From: Mycolicibacterium palauense
GTDB taxonomy: Bacteria > Actinomycetota > Actinomycetes > Mycobacteriales > Mycobacteriaceae
Assembly: GCF_002592005.1 (NCBI RefSeq)
Contig: NZ_NVQF01000011.1
Location: 37,177 to 101,176, forward strand
Direction: 5' to 3'
DNA length: 64,000 bases
The position numbers were made by a program, and so were the translations under genes. The notes beneath the pieces were generated by a model that had not been told where the DNA came from, did no database searches, and saw nothing but the letters and a program-made list of their open reading frames with translations. Positions 1 through 8,765 of the stretch are shown piece after piece; the stretch's first letter is position 1, and every line of letters begins with the position of its first letter.

Positions 1-321
1 GAGCACGCGGCGATCGCGCCCCGCTACCTGGGGTTGCGCGTGGTGATCGCCAAATCGTTCGCCCGGATCCATTGGCAGAACCTGGCCAACTTCGGTGTGC
101 TGGCCCTGGAATTCGAGGACCCCGCCGACTACGACGGCATCGACCGGGACGACGTGCTGCGCCTCACCGACCTGCGCGACACCCTAACCGCCAAACCGGG
201 ACTGCACGTCGAGAACCTCACCAGGAAGACCTCGTTCCCGGTGCGCCACCGGCTTTCGGCACGCCAGATCGACGACGTACTGGCCGGCGGCCTGATCCCG
301 CGGCTGGCGGCCGCGGGCTAA
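1..321 (+). CDS. Aconitate hydratase-like protein, C-terminal end (partial)
   Basis: The reading frame is open from base 1 and ends at TAA 319-321, so only the last 106 residues are present and the start lies outside the window. The segment contains EHAAIAPRYLGLRVVIAKSF followed by IHWQNLANFG, the conserved swivel-domain block of aconitases in which the Ser-Arg-Glu-His loop (here cut at the edge) contacts substrate. By family, the full enzyme would isomerise citrate and isocitrate using a [4Fe-4S] cluster. The remnant best recalls the shorter putative-aconitase type, but the subclass cannot be fixed from this piece. Its stop overlaps the end of the convergent amidohydrolase by four bases. Confidence 0.85.
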   Translation, partial: EHAAIAPRYLGLRVVIAKSFARIHWQNLANFGVLALEFEDPADYDGIDRDDVLRLTDLRDTLTAKPGLHVENLTRKTSFPVRHRLSARQIDDVLAGGLIPRLAAAG

Positions 322-1574
322 CCGGTCAGGGTGTTCTTGACGATCACCCCGTTCTTCACGATGGCGGCGAGGCCCTTCTCTGCATCGGCGAGGACGGCGA
401 GGTCGGCCGTGGGATCGCCGTCGACCAGCAGTACGTCGGCCCACGCCCCGGGGGTGATCTCGCCGAGGCGGGCCGACTTGTACGGATCGCGTTCCCCGGA
501 CAGGCGCAGCAGGGTGGCGTTGCCCGACGTCACCATGGCGAGCGCCTCGACATTGCTGACGTACTCGCCCAGGCGGGCCACCATCTCGCTTTGGCGCCAG
601 ACGTTCGCCGGTTCGAACAGCAGGTCGGTTCCCCAGGCCAGCTTCACTCCGTGCCGCTTGGCCCAGTCGTAGATGTGCGGGGTGCCACCGCAGATCTCGC
701 GGTTCTTCTCCGCGCTCGCCGGGTTGGCGAAGGTGTGGTCGTGTTCGGCGAACGGCTGCGTGGACAGCCAGACCTCGCGCTCGGCCAGCAGCGCGATCGT
801 CGCCTCGTCGGCCAGGTGACCGTGCTCGATCGATTTCACGCCGGCCTCCACGGCACGGTGGATGCCGGTGACGTTGTAGACGTGGGTGGCCACGTAGGTC
901 CCGTAGTCGGCGGCCGCCCGCACCGCCGCGCGCATCTCCTCGGTCGTGAACTGAACCGTGTACAGCGGATCGTAGAGCGACGCGGCACCCCCGCCGGCCA
1001 TCAGCTTGATCTGCGAGGCGCCCAGTTTGAGCTGTTCACGTACCGCCGCCAGAACCCGGTCGGGCCCGTCGGCCACCCGCATGAATCCGATGGTCTCGGC
1101 GCGGGACTCGATGCCGCCCAACGCCGTCGGGCGCTCGTAGACGAAACCGAAATCGCCGTGACCGCCGGTCTGTGAGATCGCGGCCTGGCTGGGGTAGATC
1201 CGTGGGCCCAACTCCGGCTCACCGTCGATGACCGTCCGGATGCCCTCGGTGTCGCCCGCCATGTCGCGCACGGTGGTGAATCCGCGCAGCAGGGTGCCCC
1301 TGGCGCGGGCCAGGGTGGTGGCCGCCAGCTGGGTCTGGGACGCCGTCGCCAGATCGAGCAGGGTGTTGGCCATCCCGACCAGGTGGGCATGGGCGTCGAT
1401 CATCCCCGGCATCAGCACCCGGTCCGCCCCGTCGATGACCGTGGTCACGCCCGACTCCGCGATCGGCGAGGTGTCGACTGCGGCGATCGTCGGTCCGTCG
1501 ATGAGTACGTGTCCGGGTTCGAGGCGCCGCGAAAGGCCGTCGAAGATGCGGACATTCTTGATCAGGACACCCAT
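318..1574 (-). CDS. Amidohydrolase family protein (imidazolonepropionase-like)
   Basis: A 418-residue metal-dependent hydrolase. The N-terminal beta-sandwich (about residues 1-55) is followed by the metal-binding DAHAHL motif (His62 and His64). Further candidate ligands are in THVYNV and EHGHLAD, and WGTDLLF carries the catalytic Asp. The C-terminal strand set (GEITPGAWADVLLVDGDP) closes the composite domain typical of the imidazolonepropionase/dipeptidase-like amidohydrolases. The substrate cannot be deduced; close relatives are annotated as Xaa-Pro dipeptidase-like or organophosphate-acid-anhydrase-like. It starts with ATG at 1574 just after the stop of the upstream arylsulfatase gene (14-base gap), so the two are probably cotranscribed. 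No signal peptide is seen, which suggests a cytoplasmic enzyme. Confidence 0.85.
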   Translation of the reverse strand: MGVLIKNVRIFDGLSRRLEPGHVLIDGPTIAAVDTSPIAESGVTTVIDGADRVLMPGMIDAHAHLVGMANTLLDLATASQTQLAATTLARARGTLLRGFTTVRDMAGDTEGIRTVIDGEPELGPRIYPSQAAISQTGGHGDFGFVYERPTALGGIESRAETIGFMRVADGPDRVLAAVREQLKLGASQIKLMAGGGAASLYDPLYTVQFTTEEMRAAVRAAADYGTYVATHVYNVTGIHRAVEAGVKSIEHGHLADEATIALLAEREVWLSTQPFAEHDHTFANPASAEKNREICGGTPHIYDWAKRHGVKLAWGTDLLFEPANVWRQSEMVARLGEYVSNVEALAMVTSGNATLLRLSGERDPYKSARLGEITPGAWADVLLVDGDPTADLAVLADAEKGLAAIVKNGVIVKNTLTG

Positions 1575-1588
1575 GCCGACCCCCGTAC

Positions 1589-4048
1589 CTACTGTTTGGC
1601 CATGGCGATGTTGAACCGGTCCTCGGCGGTGATCAGGTGGTCGTGGCTGTCCTCGCCGAGATCGATCTGCACCCAGTCGATCACGCCGGTGAACGCGTTG
1701 CCGGTCGGCCCGTAGTCGGTGGAGGCCGGTGACCCGGTGTCACAGCCGACGTCACAGGCCTCGTCGGCCGAGAAGGCCATGGGCTGAGTGCGTTTGACCC
1801 GCCCGCTGCCGACGGCCTCGCCGTCGTAGTAGAGCGTCACCTTCGCCCCCTTGCCCAATCCGCCTCCGTCGTAGACGAACTCCATCCGGACCTGGTGCTT
1901 GCCGGGCGGGATCTTCCTGGACGCCTTCACGATGAAGTAGTCGATGCCCAGGAAGTTGTAGCAGTATCTGAGTCGGCCCTCGTGGGCGTAGAGGGTCCAG
2001 CCGCCGGCACTGCCGCCCTGGGTGACGATCACTCCGCCGGCACCGCCCTTGGGGACGTCGATGTTCGCGGTCACCGAGTGCGACTTGTTCTTCAGCGAGA
2101 GCACACACCATTCACTGACCCGCATGCCCGAGAACAGCAGCTGAGTGTTGCCCTTGATCAGCTGGGGGCGGCCGGCGATGTCGGGATTGATGCGTTCGAA
2201 CCCGCGGTCGTCGAGTGGCACGACGTTGTACTTGGTGGCCTCGATCAGCCACAGGCGTTGCAGCTCAGCCAGTTTCTCGGGGTGCTCGGCGGCAAGATCG
2301 TGTGCCTGTGTCCAGTCGTCCGGGCCGTAGAGCTCCCACACGTCGTCGTCGAAGGGCGGGGGAGTGTCGGCCTTCCACGGGGTGCGGTGCTTGGTGACCG
2401 CCGTCCAGCCCTGGAAATAGATACCGCGGTTGCCCATCATCTCGAAGTACTGCACCTCGTGGGTGTCGGCGGCCCGGGCGCTGCGCAGCGAGGACATCAT
2501 GCTGACGCCCTCCAGCGGCGCCTGGGCGATGCCGTTGACCGAGTGCGGGGCGGGCAGGCCGGCGGCCTCCAGGATGGTGGGCGCCACATCGATGACATGG
2601 TGGAACTGATCGCGGGTCTCACCATTGCCCAGGTTTCCGTTCGGCCAGTGCACGATTGTCCCGTTGCGGGTGCCGCCCCAGTGCGAGGCCACCTGCTTGG
2701 TCCACTGGTACGGAGCACACAGCGCATGGGCCCAGCCCACGGCGTAGTGGTTGTAGGCCGCCGGGGTGCCGAAGTCGTCGATCTTGGACAACAGGAAATC
2801 CGTCGTCTCGATCCCGGGCAGCCCGTTGAGGGTGGTCATCTCGTTGAAGCAGCCGTTGAGCGTGCCCTCGGCCGAGGCCCCGTTGTCGCCGATGATGTAG
2901 TAGATCAGCGTGTCGTCGAGCACGCCCAGGTCGGCGATCGCGTCGACGATCCGGCCCACCTCGTGATCGGTCTGCTCCAGAAAGCCGGCGTAGATCTCCA
3001 TCTGTTTGGCCAGCACCGGCTTGAGGTCCTCGGGCATGTCGTCCCAGGCCGGGATCTCGTCGTGGCGGGTGGTCAGCTCGGCGTCGGCGGGCACCACTCC
3101 GAGCTTCTTCTGCTGCGCCAGGGTCTTCTCCCGCAGCGCATCCCAGCCGTCGTCGAACGCGCCGAGGTACTTGTCCGACCACTCCTTGGGAACATGGTGG
3201 GGTGCGTGGGTGGCGCCGGGGGCGAAGTACATGAAGAACGGCTTGTCGGGCATCAGCGCCTTCTGCTGGCGCACCCAGGTGATCGCGTGGTCGGCCAGGT
3301 CCTCGGTGAGCGTGTAGCCCTCCTCGGGGGTGCGCGGCGGCTCGACGGCGTTGGTGCCCTCGTACAGCCCGGGGTAGTACTGGTTGGCCTCCCCGCCGAC
3401 GAAACCGTAGAAGTACTCGAAACCCGAACCGGTCGGCCAGTGGTCGAACGGCCCGACCGGGGTGACCTCCCAGCCCGGCACCTCGTGACACTTGCCGAAC
3501 TGGGCGGTGGAGTAGCCGTTGAGTTTGAGCGTCTCGGCCAGCGGGGCCTTGTCCTTGGGCCGGATGCTGTTGTTGCCCGGAGCCGAGGTGGCCATCTCGG
3601 TGATGGCTCCCATCCCGACGGAGTGGTGGTTGCGGCCGGTCAGCAGCGCCTGACGGGTCGGTGAGCACAGGGCGGTGGTGTGAAACCGGTTGAGCTTGAG
3701 GCCCTCGCCCGCGAGCTGTTCGGCCACCGGGGTGTGGCAGGGCCCGCCGAACGCGGAGGACGCCCCGAACCCGACATCGTCGATCAGCACGATCAGGACA
3801 TTCGGCGCGCCCTTGGGCGGGCGCAACTCCTTGATCGGCGGATACTTGGTGTTGGGGTCCTTGGCGTCATAGGTGGTCAGCCCGACGTGTTTGGTGTCCG
3901 GTATCGGCAGGTGCTCGCGGGCCAGGTGGGGTTCGGCCGGACTCGGCGGGAGCTTTTTCGCTGCCGACTTCTGCGGTGCCGATTTTTGCGGTGCCGACTT
4001 CGTGGCTGCCGACTTCTTGACTGCCGACTTCTTGACTGCCTTCGCCAT
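1589..4048 (-). CDS. Arylsulfatase with Lys/Ala-rich N-terminal tail
   Basis: An 819-residue sulfatase. The metal-binding NVLIVLIDDVG strand (Asp90-Asp91) and the active-site signature CSPTRQALLTGRNHH are present; Cys128 is the residue expected to be converted to formylglycine, with Arg132 in the C-x-P-x-R motif. The alkaline-phosphatase-like domain runs to about residue 580 (IIGDNGASAEG, then a HWGGTRNG substrate loop) and is followed by a beta-rich C-terminal extension as in the large mycobacterial AtsA/AtsD-type enzymes. It hydrolyses sulfate esters; the natural substrate is unknown. The first 33 residues are a low-complexity KKSA/KSAPQ repeat tail not needed for the fold. No cleavable signal peptide is evident. 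Start is ATG 4048, preceded by GAGGA. Confidence 0.92.
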   Translation of the reverse strand: MAKAVKKSAVKKSAATKSAPQKSAPQKSAAKKLPPSPAEPHLAREHLPIPDTKHVGLTTYDAKDPNTKYPPIKELRPPKGAPNVLIVLIDDVGFGASSAFGGPCHTPVAEQLAGEGLKLNRFHTTALCSPTRQALLTGRNHHSVGMGAITEMATSAPGNNSIRPKDKAPLAETLKLNGYSTAQFGKCHEVPGWEVTPVGPFDHWPTGSGFEYFYGFVGGEANQYYPGLYEGTNAVEPPRTPEEGYTLTEDLADHAITWVRQQKALMPDKPFFMYFAPGATHAPHHVPKEWSDKYLGAFDDGWDALREKTLAQQKKLGVVPADAELTTRHDEIPAWDDMPEDLKPVLAKQMEIYAGFLEQTDHEVGRIVDAIADLGVLDDTLIYYIIGDNGASAEGTLNGCFNEMTTLNGLPGIETTDFLLSKIDDFGTPAAYNHYAVGWAHALCAPYQWTKQVASHWGGTRNGTIVHWPNGNLGNGETRDQFHHVIDVAPTILEAAGLPAPHSVNGIAQAPLEGVSMMSSLRSARAADTHEVQYFEMMGNRGIYFQGWTAVTKHRTPWKADTPPPFDDDVWELYGPDDWTQAHDLAAEHPEKLAELQRLWLIEATKYNVVPLDDRGFERINPDIAGRPQLIKGNTQLLFSGMRVSEWCVLSLKNKSHSVTANIDVPKGGAGGVIVTQGGSAGGWTLYAHEGRLRYCYNFLGIDYFIVKASRKIPPGKHQVRMEFVYDGGGLGKGAKVTLYYDGEAVGSGRVKRTQPMAFSADEACDVGCDTGSPASTDYGPTGNAFTGVIDWVQIDLGEDSHDHLITAEDRFNIAMAKQ

Positions 4049-4178
4049 GACGAGTCCTCCCTAGGCCGTTACGCGCACGGATCGCGATGTCGCGAGGACC
4101 ACTCTGCCAGCACCGTGCCGGGCGGAGGCCAAAGACGGGTCTGTCGGCCCGTCGCGCCCGGGGAGCATGATGGCAGCC

Positions 4179-5177
4179 ATGACGGAAATCAACGCACTGG
4201 TCGCGCACGAGGACGCCGAAGGTGGCGTCGTCGTCAGGCACGAGGTGGTCGACGAGTCCTTCCTGCCCGACGGCGAGGTCACCATCGCGGTGGAGTACTC
4301 CGGCGTGAACTACAAGGACGCGCTGGCCGTCACACCGAAAGCGGGTGTGGCCAGGTCCTACCCGCTGATCCCGGGCATCGACGTCGCCGGCACGGTGACG
4401 GCCAGCTCCTCGGAGGACTTCGCGGTGGGTGACGCGGTGGTGGCCCACGGCTACGACATCGGCACCGGACGCCACGGCGGCTACGCCGAAGTGGCCCGCT
4501 ACCCGGCCGACTACCTGGTCAAACTGGACACCCTGAGCACGGCGCAGGCCGCCGCGATCGGCACGGCCGGGTTCACCGCCGCGATGAGCGTCGACGCGAT
4601 CCGCGCCCACGGTGTGCTGCCCGCGGACGGTCCGGTGCTGGTGACCGGTGCCACCGGCGGTGTCGGGAGCATCAGTGTGGACCTGCTGGCCGGCCTGGGC
4701 TACGAGGTGGTGGCCTCCACCGGCAAGGACGACGCGCACGAGCTGCTGCGCGATCTCGGTGCCCGTGAGGTGATCGGCCGGGTGCCCGGCCCCGAGGACA
4801 AGGTGCGCGCACTGGGCAGGGCGCACTGGGCCGCGGTCGTGGACTGTGTCGGTGGCAAGACCCTGGCCTACGCGCTGAGCACCATGAAATACCGTGGCCT
4901 CGCGGCTGTTTCCGGACTGGCCGGATCGGCGGACCTGCCGGCCACGGTCCATCCGTTCATCCTGCGGGGAGTGACGCTGGCGGGGATCGACTCGGTGCTT
5001 CTGCCCATCGGCGAGCGGCGCGAGGTGTGGCGCCAGATCGAGACCGGGCTCCAGCCCGCGCACCTGGAGCGGATCACCCGCGACGTCTCGGTGCTGGAGA
5101 CCCCCGAGGTGCTCAAGACGATCCTGGGCGGCGGGGTGACCGGGCGGACGCGGGTCGTCGTGCGGGATGGATTCTGA
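4179..5177 (+). CDS. Zinc-independent quinone oxidoreductase / acrylyl-CoA reductase (AcuI/YhdH family)
   Basis: A medium-chain dehydrogenase/reductase of about 332 residues. The GroES-like N-terminal domain carries YSGVNYKDALAVTPKAG, the YhdH/AcuI hallmark. The Rossmann domain has VTGATGGVGSISVDLLAGLG for NADPH, and GLAGSADLPATVHPFILRGV lies near the C terminus. Zinc ligands of alcohol dehydrogenases are absent. The family reduces acrylyl-CoA or quinones with NADPH in the cytoplasm. Two further in-frame ATGs lie at 4167 and 4170. The start at 4179 (MTEINALVAHED) is preferred because it begins the conserved fold and lies about 13 bases after GGGAG. The gene diverges from the arylsulfatase across a 130-base promoter region. 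Confidence 0.85.
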   Translation: MTEINALVAHEDAEGGVVVRHEVVDESFLPDGEVTIAVEYSGVNYKDALAVTPKAGVARSYPLIPGIDVAGTVTASSSEDFAVGDAVVAHGYDIGTGRHGGYAEVARYPADYLVKLDTLSTAQAAAIGTAGFTAAMSVDAIRAHGVLPADGPVLVTGATGGVGSISVDLLAGLGYEVVASTGKDDAHELLRDLGAREVIGRVPGPEDKVRALGRAHWAAVVDCVGGKTLAYALSTMKYRGLAAVSGLAGSADLPATVHPFILRGVTLAGIDSVLLPIGERREVWRQIETGLQPAHLERITRDVSVLETPEVLKTILGGGVTGRTRVVVRDGF

Positions 5178-5200
5178 CGCCCCGGCCGTTGGGAACCGGC

Positions 5201-6067
5201 ATGAGTCGTTTCACGTTGGGTTCGGTGTCTGTCCACCGCGTGGGCTTCGGCGCCATGCAGTTGCCGGGGCCGGGGGTGTTCGGACCGCCGCGTGACCGCG
5301 ACGAGGCCGTGGCCGTGCTGCGGCGCGCCGTCGAACTGGGCGTCGACCACATCGACACCGCCCAGTACTACGGGCCGCGGGTGGCCAATGAGCTGATCCG
5401 GGAGGCACTGCATCCGTATCCCGACGGGCTGGCGCTGGTGTCCAAGGTGGGCGGCCGGCGTGACGACGCGGGTGCCTGGCTGCCGGTGGAGGATCCCGCG
5501 GCGCTGCGCGCGGACATCGAGGCCAACCTGCAGACCCTGGGAACCGACCATCTCGCGGCGGTGAACCTGCGGCTGATGGATGACGAGGGCCCCGATGAGC
5601 ACTTCGACGCCAAGCTCGACGCGATGATCGCCGCACGCGACGACGGACTGATCGGAACCATCGGGCTGTCCAACGTCACCCGCGCACACCTGCTGCACGC
5701 GCTGAGCCGCACCGAGATCGGCTGCGTGCAGAACCCCTACAACCTCGTCGACCGTTCCTCGCAGGGCGTGCTGGACGAATGCGTGGCCCGCGGGATCGCG
5801 TTCGTGCCGTTCTTCCCGTTGGGATCGGCCTTCGCGCCCGACAACCCGGTTCTGGGCAACCCCGAGGTGCGGCGGGCGGCCACCGCGCTGGGGTGCACGC
5901 CGGCACAGGTGGCGCTGGCGTGGACTCTGAACACGGCGCCCAACGTGCTGCTCATCCCCGGCACGTCCTCGCGGGGTCACCTGGAGGAGAACCTCGCCGT
6001 CGCCGGCATCGAACTCGGCGACGACGTACGCGCCCGGCTCGACGGCGTGGCCGGGCCCGTTACTTGA
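5201..6067 (+). CDS. Aldo/keto reductase family oxidoreductase
   Basis: A 288-residue TIM-barrel reductase. VGFGAMQLPGPG begins the barrel, GVDHIDTAQYYG supplies catalytic Asp and Tyr, LVSKVGG supplies the Lys, and GTIGLSNV and LIPGTSSRGHLEENL form the NADP-binding end. The fourth member of the usual tetrad is altered: strand four reads HLAAVNLRLMDD, placing Arg where His is expected, as remembered for the pyridoxal-reductase-like subgroup. Start ATG 5201 follows the AcuI-like gene by 23 bases, so the two may be cotranscribed. The stop codon overlaps the end of convergent fadE23 by eight bases. The substrate is unknown. Confidence 0.85.
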   Translation: MSRFTLGSVSVHRVGFGAMQLPGPGVFGPPRDRDEAVAVLRRAVELGVDHIDTAQYYGPRVANELIREALHPYPDGLALVSKVGGRRDDAGAWLPVEDPAALRADIEANLQTLGTDHLAAVNLRLMDDEGPDEHFDAKLDAMIAARDDGLIGTIGLSNVTRAHLLHALSRTEIGCVQNPYNLVDRSSQGVLDECVARGIAFVPFFPLGSAFAPDNPVLGNPEVRRAATALGCTPAQVALAWTLNTAPNVLLIPGTSSRGHLEENLAVAGIELGDDVRARLDGVAGPVT

Positions 6068-7271
6068 GCTCGGTGGACGACAGCCCGAGTAGCCGCCGCG
6101 CCACCACCAGCTGCTGGATCTGCTGGGTGCCCTCGAAGATGTCGAGGATCTTCGAATCCCGGGCCCACTTCTCCAGCAGGCTCTGCTCGGAATAGCCGAC
6201 GGTGCCTGCCATCTCGACGGCCTTGAGGGTGATGTCGCTGGCGACCCGGGCGGCCTTGGCCTTGCCCATGGAGGCTTCCTTGGAGTTGGGGATGCCGTTG
6301 TCGGCCTGCCATGCCGAGCGCACGGTCAGCAGGTAGCCGGCCTCCCAGTCCGCCTCCATCCGCAGAAACTCCGCGGCCGCCGCGCTCTGAGCGTGGGCGG
6401 GTTTGTCGTAGGAGATCTCGACCCCGGCGTCGGTGAGGATCTTGCGCAGGTCCTCCAGGGCCGCGCGCGCGACGCCGACTGCCATCGCGGCGACGATGGG
6501 GCGGGTGTTGTCGAAGGTCTCCATGACCCCGGCAAAACCCTTCTCCACGTTGATATCCGGGCTGCCGAGCAGGTTGTCCCTGGGGATGCGGACGTTGTCG
6601 AAGCGGATGACCGCCGTGTCGGACGCCTTGATGCCCAACTTGTGTTCGAGGCGCTCGACCGTGACGCCGGGGTGCTCGCGCGGGACGATGAACGACTTGA
6701 TCGCCGCGCGGCCCTTGGTCTTGTCCAGCGTCGCCCACACCACGATATGGCTGGCACGCGACCCGGCGGTGACGAAGATCTTCTCTCCGTTGATCACGTA
6801 CTCGTCACCGTCGAGGGTGGCCGTGGTGGAGACCGCCGCGGAGTCGGATCCGAAGCCGGGCTCGGTGATGGCCATGGCGGCCCACACCTTGCCCAGACGG
6901 GTCAGCTGTTCGTCGGTGGCGACACCGGAGATCGCGGCGTTGCCCAGCCCCTGGTAGGGCACCGAGAGCAGCAGTGCCACATCGCCCCACGAGATCTCCA
7001 GCGCGTTGAGCAGCGCGGACATGTTGGCGCCGTTGACGTTGCCCTTCGGGCCGTCCTCGCCGTCGCGGAACGCTTCGGCGCCGGCGAAGCTGATGGTCTT
7101 GGCCGCGGAGATGCCCTCGAACAGGCTGGCCAGGGTGTCCAGCTCGACGGGGTAGTCGTGCTCGTTCAGGTCGTACTTGCGGGAGATGGGGCGCAGCATC
7201 TCCGCGGCGCCCTGATGGCCCTTCTCGATGACGGCCTGCAGCTTCTTCGGCATTTCCAGATTGATTGCCAT
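6060..7271 (-). CDS. fadE23: Acyl-CoA dehydrogenase FadE23-like
   Basis: A 403-residue flavin-dependent acyl-CoA dehydrogenase. AMAITEPGFGSDSAA and YVINGEKIFVTAGSRASHIVVWATLD are the FAD- and substrate-binding middle-domain motifs. DNTRPIVAAMAVGVARAALE and EKWARDSKILDIFEGTQQIQQLVVARRLLG are the C-terminal helical domain. It catalyses alpha,beta-dehydrogenation of an acyl-CoA in beta-oxidation or sterol side-chain degradation. It lies 33 bases downstream of fadE24 on the same strand. By remembered Mycobacterium tuberculosis order (Rv3139-Rv3140) the two form one heteromeric enzyme, but the exact name is inferred from context and length (about 400 residues). Confidence 0.88.
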   Translation of the reverse strand: MAINLEMPKKLQAVIEKGHQGAAEMLRPISRKYDLNEHDYPVELDTLASLFEGISAAKTISFAGAEAFRDGEDGPKGNVNGANMSALLNALEISWGDVALLLSVPYQGLGNAAISGVATDEQLTRLGKVWAAMAITEPGFGSDSAAVSTTATLDGDEYVINGEKIFVTAGSRASHIVVWATLDKTKGRAAIKSFIVPREHPGVTVERLEHKLGIKASDTAVIRFDNVRIPRDNLLGSPDINVEKGFAGVMETFDNTRPIVAAMAVGVARAALEDLRKILTDAGVEISYDKPAHAQSAAAAEFLRMEADWEAGYLLTVRSAWQADNGIPNSKEASMGKAKAARVASDITLKAVEMAGTVGYSEQSLLEKWARDSKILDIFEGTQQIQQLVVARRLLGLSSTELK

Positions 7272-7304
7272 GTCAGGTCTTTCCGTTCGTCTCGGGTGGC
7301 CGGC

Positions 7305-8681
7305 TCAGAGGACGATGACGCCCTCGGCGACGCCGAGGGCCCGCAGGTCGCGGTACCAGCGCTCGACCGGGTGTTCCTTGGTGTAGCCGTGGCCGCCGAG
7401 CAGCTGTACGCCGTCCAGGCCGATCTGCATGCCCTTGTCGGTGCCGAGTTTCTTGGCCAGTGCCGCTTCGCGTGCGAACGGGAGACCGTGCTCGGCGCGG
7501 GCCGCCCCGCGCCAGGTGATCATCCGCAGCCCGTCGAGTTCGATGGCGATGTTGGCGCACATGAACGCCACCGACTGGCGGCGGGCGATCGGCTCCCCGA
7601 AAGCCTCGCGCTCCTTGACGTAGGGCACCACGTAGTCGAGCACCGCGTGCGAGGTGCCCACGGCCAGGGCGGCCCAGCCCAGCCGCGACAACGCGATGGC
7701 CTCGGAGTAGTTCTGGGCGTGTTCGGCCTCGCTGACGTCCTCGCCGAGGCGCGCGTGCAGCGGCACCGAGACCTTGTCCAGCTCCACCTGACCCAGGGCC
7801 GCGGCCCGGATACCCATGCTCGGGTCGGCCTTGACGGTCACGCCGGGGTTGGCCGCCTCGACGATGAACAGGGTCGGCTTGCCGTTGAGCTGGGCGGCGA
7901 TGACGAACAGCTCGGCGTCCGCGGCGGCGGGCACCAGCGACTTGACGCCGTCGAGCCGGTACCCGCTGGGCGTGCGGACCGCGGTGGTCTTCAGCGCGGT
8001 GGGGTCGAACAGCGCATGCGGCTCGGCGATCGCCAGGCAGGCCTGCGGCACGTTCTCGCCGGCGAATTCTGCCAGGTAGGTGGCCTGCTGATCCGCGCTG
8101 CCCCAGTGGGTCAGGGCCGAGGCCACGCCGCCGGGCGCCAGGATCGGCAGGGCCAGGCCCATGTCTCCGTAGGCCAGCGCCTCGGCGACCAGAGCGTTGG
8201 TGACGGTGGTGCGGTGCTCGGCGATCCCGTCGAAGTCTTCGGGAACGTTGATCGCCGTGATGCCCAGTTCGGCGGCCTTGGCGATCAGGCCGGCCGGATA
8301 GCGTGCGGCATCGTCGGCGTCGCGGGCCGCCGGGCGCAGGATCTCGGCGGCGAACTCCTCGACCGTCTCCAGGATCATCTTCTGGTCGTCGTCCGGCGTC
8401 AGGTCGAAATAGTCTGCGCCGCTGGGCTTGAGCCGGGTCGGTGCCTTGCCGAGGGCCTGCACGCGCTTGAACTGACGGGTGGATGCGCCGGCGGCGGAGA
8501 AGGCGGTCTTGACGCCGTACTTGAGGCCCCGGTTGAGCGGGTCCCGCAGGTTGTAGCGGTCGAGGAATTCCTGGCCAACCAGCGGGGTGATGAGCGCCAG
8601 GCCGATGTCGGTCACGCTGCGCCGGTGCTTCTGGAGGCCGACCGCGCTTTCGTGGCCGGGGCGAGAAATGGTGTTGGTCAT
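7305..8681 (-). CDS. fadE24: Acyl-CoA dehydrogenase FadE24-like
   Basis: A 458-residue acyl-CoA dehydrogenase paired with fadE23. After an N-terminal extension (RSVTDIGLALITPLVGQEF) the fold has DYFDLTPDDDQKMILETVEEFA, ACLAIAEPHALFDPTALKT, YRLDGVKSLVPAAADAELFV and the C-terminal YTKEHPVERWYRDLRALGV. The middle-domain motif departs from canonical AMTEPxxGSD, as expected for the non-FAD-retaining partner in mycobacterial heteromeric enzymes. Start ATG 8681 is chosen because GAGG lies about eight bases upstream; an in-frame ATG at 8720 would add 13 non-conserved residues. A 24-base perfect palindrome (8723-8746) lies just upstream, so the pair probably has its own repressed promoter. The symbol is inferred from synteny. 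Confidence 0.86.
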   Translation of the reverse strand: MTNTISRPGHESAVGLQKHRRSVTDIGLALITPLVGQEFLDRYNLRDPLNRGLKYGVKTAFSAAGASTRQFKRVQALGKAPTRLKPSGADYFDLTPDDDQKMILETVEEFAAEILRPAARDADDAARYPAGLIAKAAELGITAINVPEDFDGIAEHRTTVTNALVAEALAYGDMGLALPILAPGGVASALTHWGSADQQATYLAEFAGENVPQACLAIAEPHALFDPTALKTTAVRTPSGYRLDGVKSLVPAAADAELFVIAAQLNGKPTLFIVEAANPGVTVKADPSMGIRAAALGQVELDKVSVPLHARLGEDVSEAEHAQNYSEAIALSRLGWAALAVGTSHAVLDYVVPYVKEREAFGEPIARRQSVAFMCANIAIELDGLRMITWRGAARAEHGLPFAREAALAKKLGTDKGMQIGLDGVQLLGGHGYTKEHPVERWYRDLRALGVAEGVIVL

Positions 8682-8722
8682 TGTCTGCAGCCTCAAGGTC
8701 GGGGAAGCTTGTGCCGCCAACG

Positions 8723-8746
8723 GTATCTTACTCCAGAGTAAGATAC
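8723..8746. promoter_or_regulatory. Palindromic operator upstream of fadE24-fadE23
   Basis: A perfect inverted repeat: half-site GTATCTTACTC, two-base spacer CA, then GAGTAAGATAC. It is A/T-richer than its surroundings and sits 42 bases before the fadE24 start, in the short gap between the hisN stop and fadE24. The length and symmetry fit a TetR-family dimer-of-dimers site, as is common for fatty-acid genes in mycobacteria. The regulator is not in the window. Confidence 0.75.
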
Positions 8747-8765
8747 AGTAATTTTGTTAGCTATA

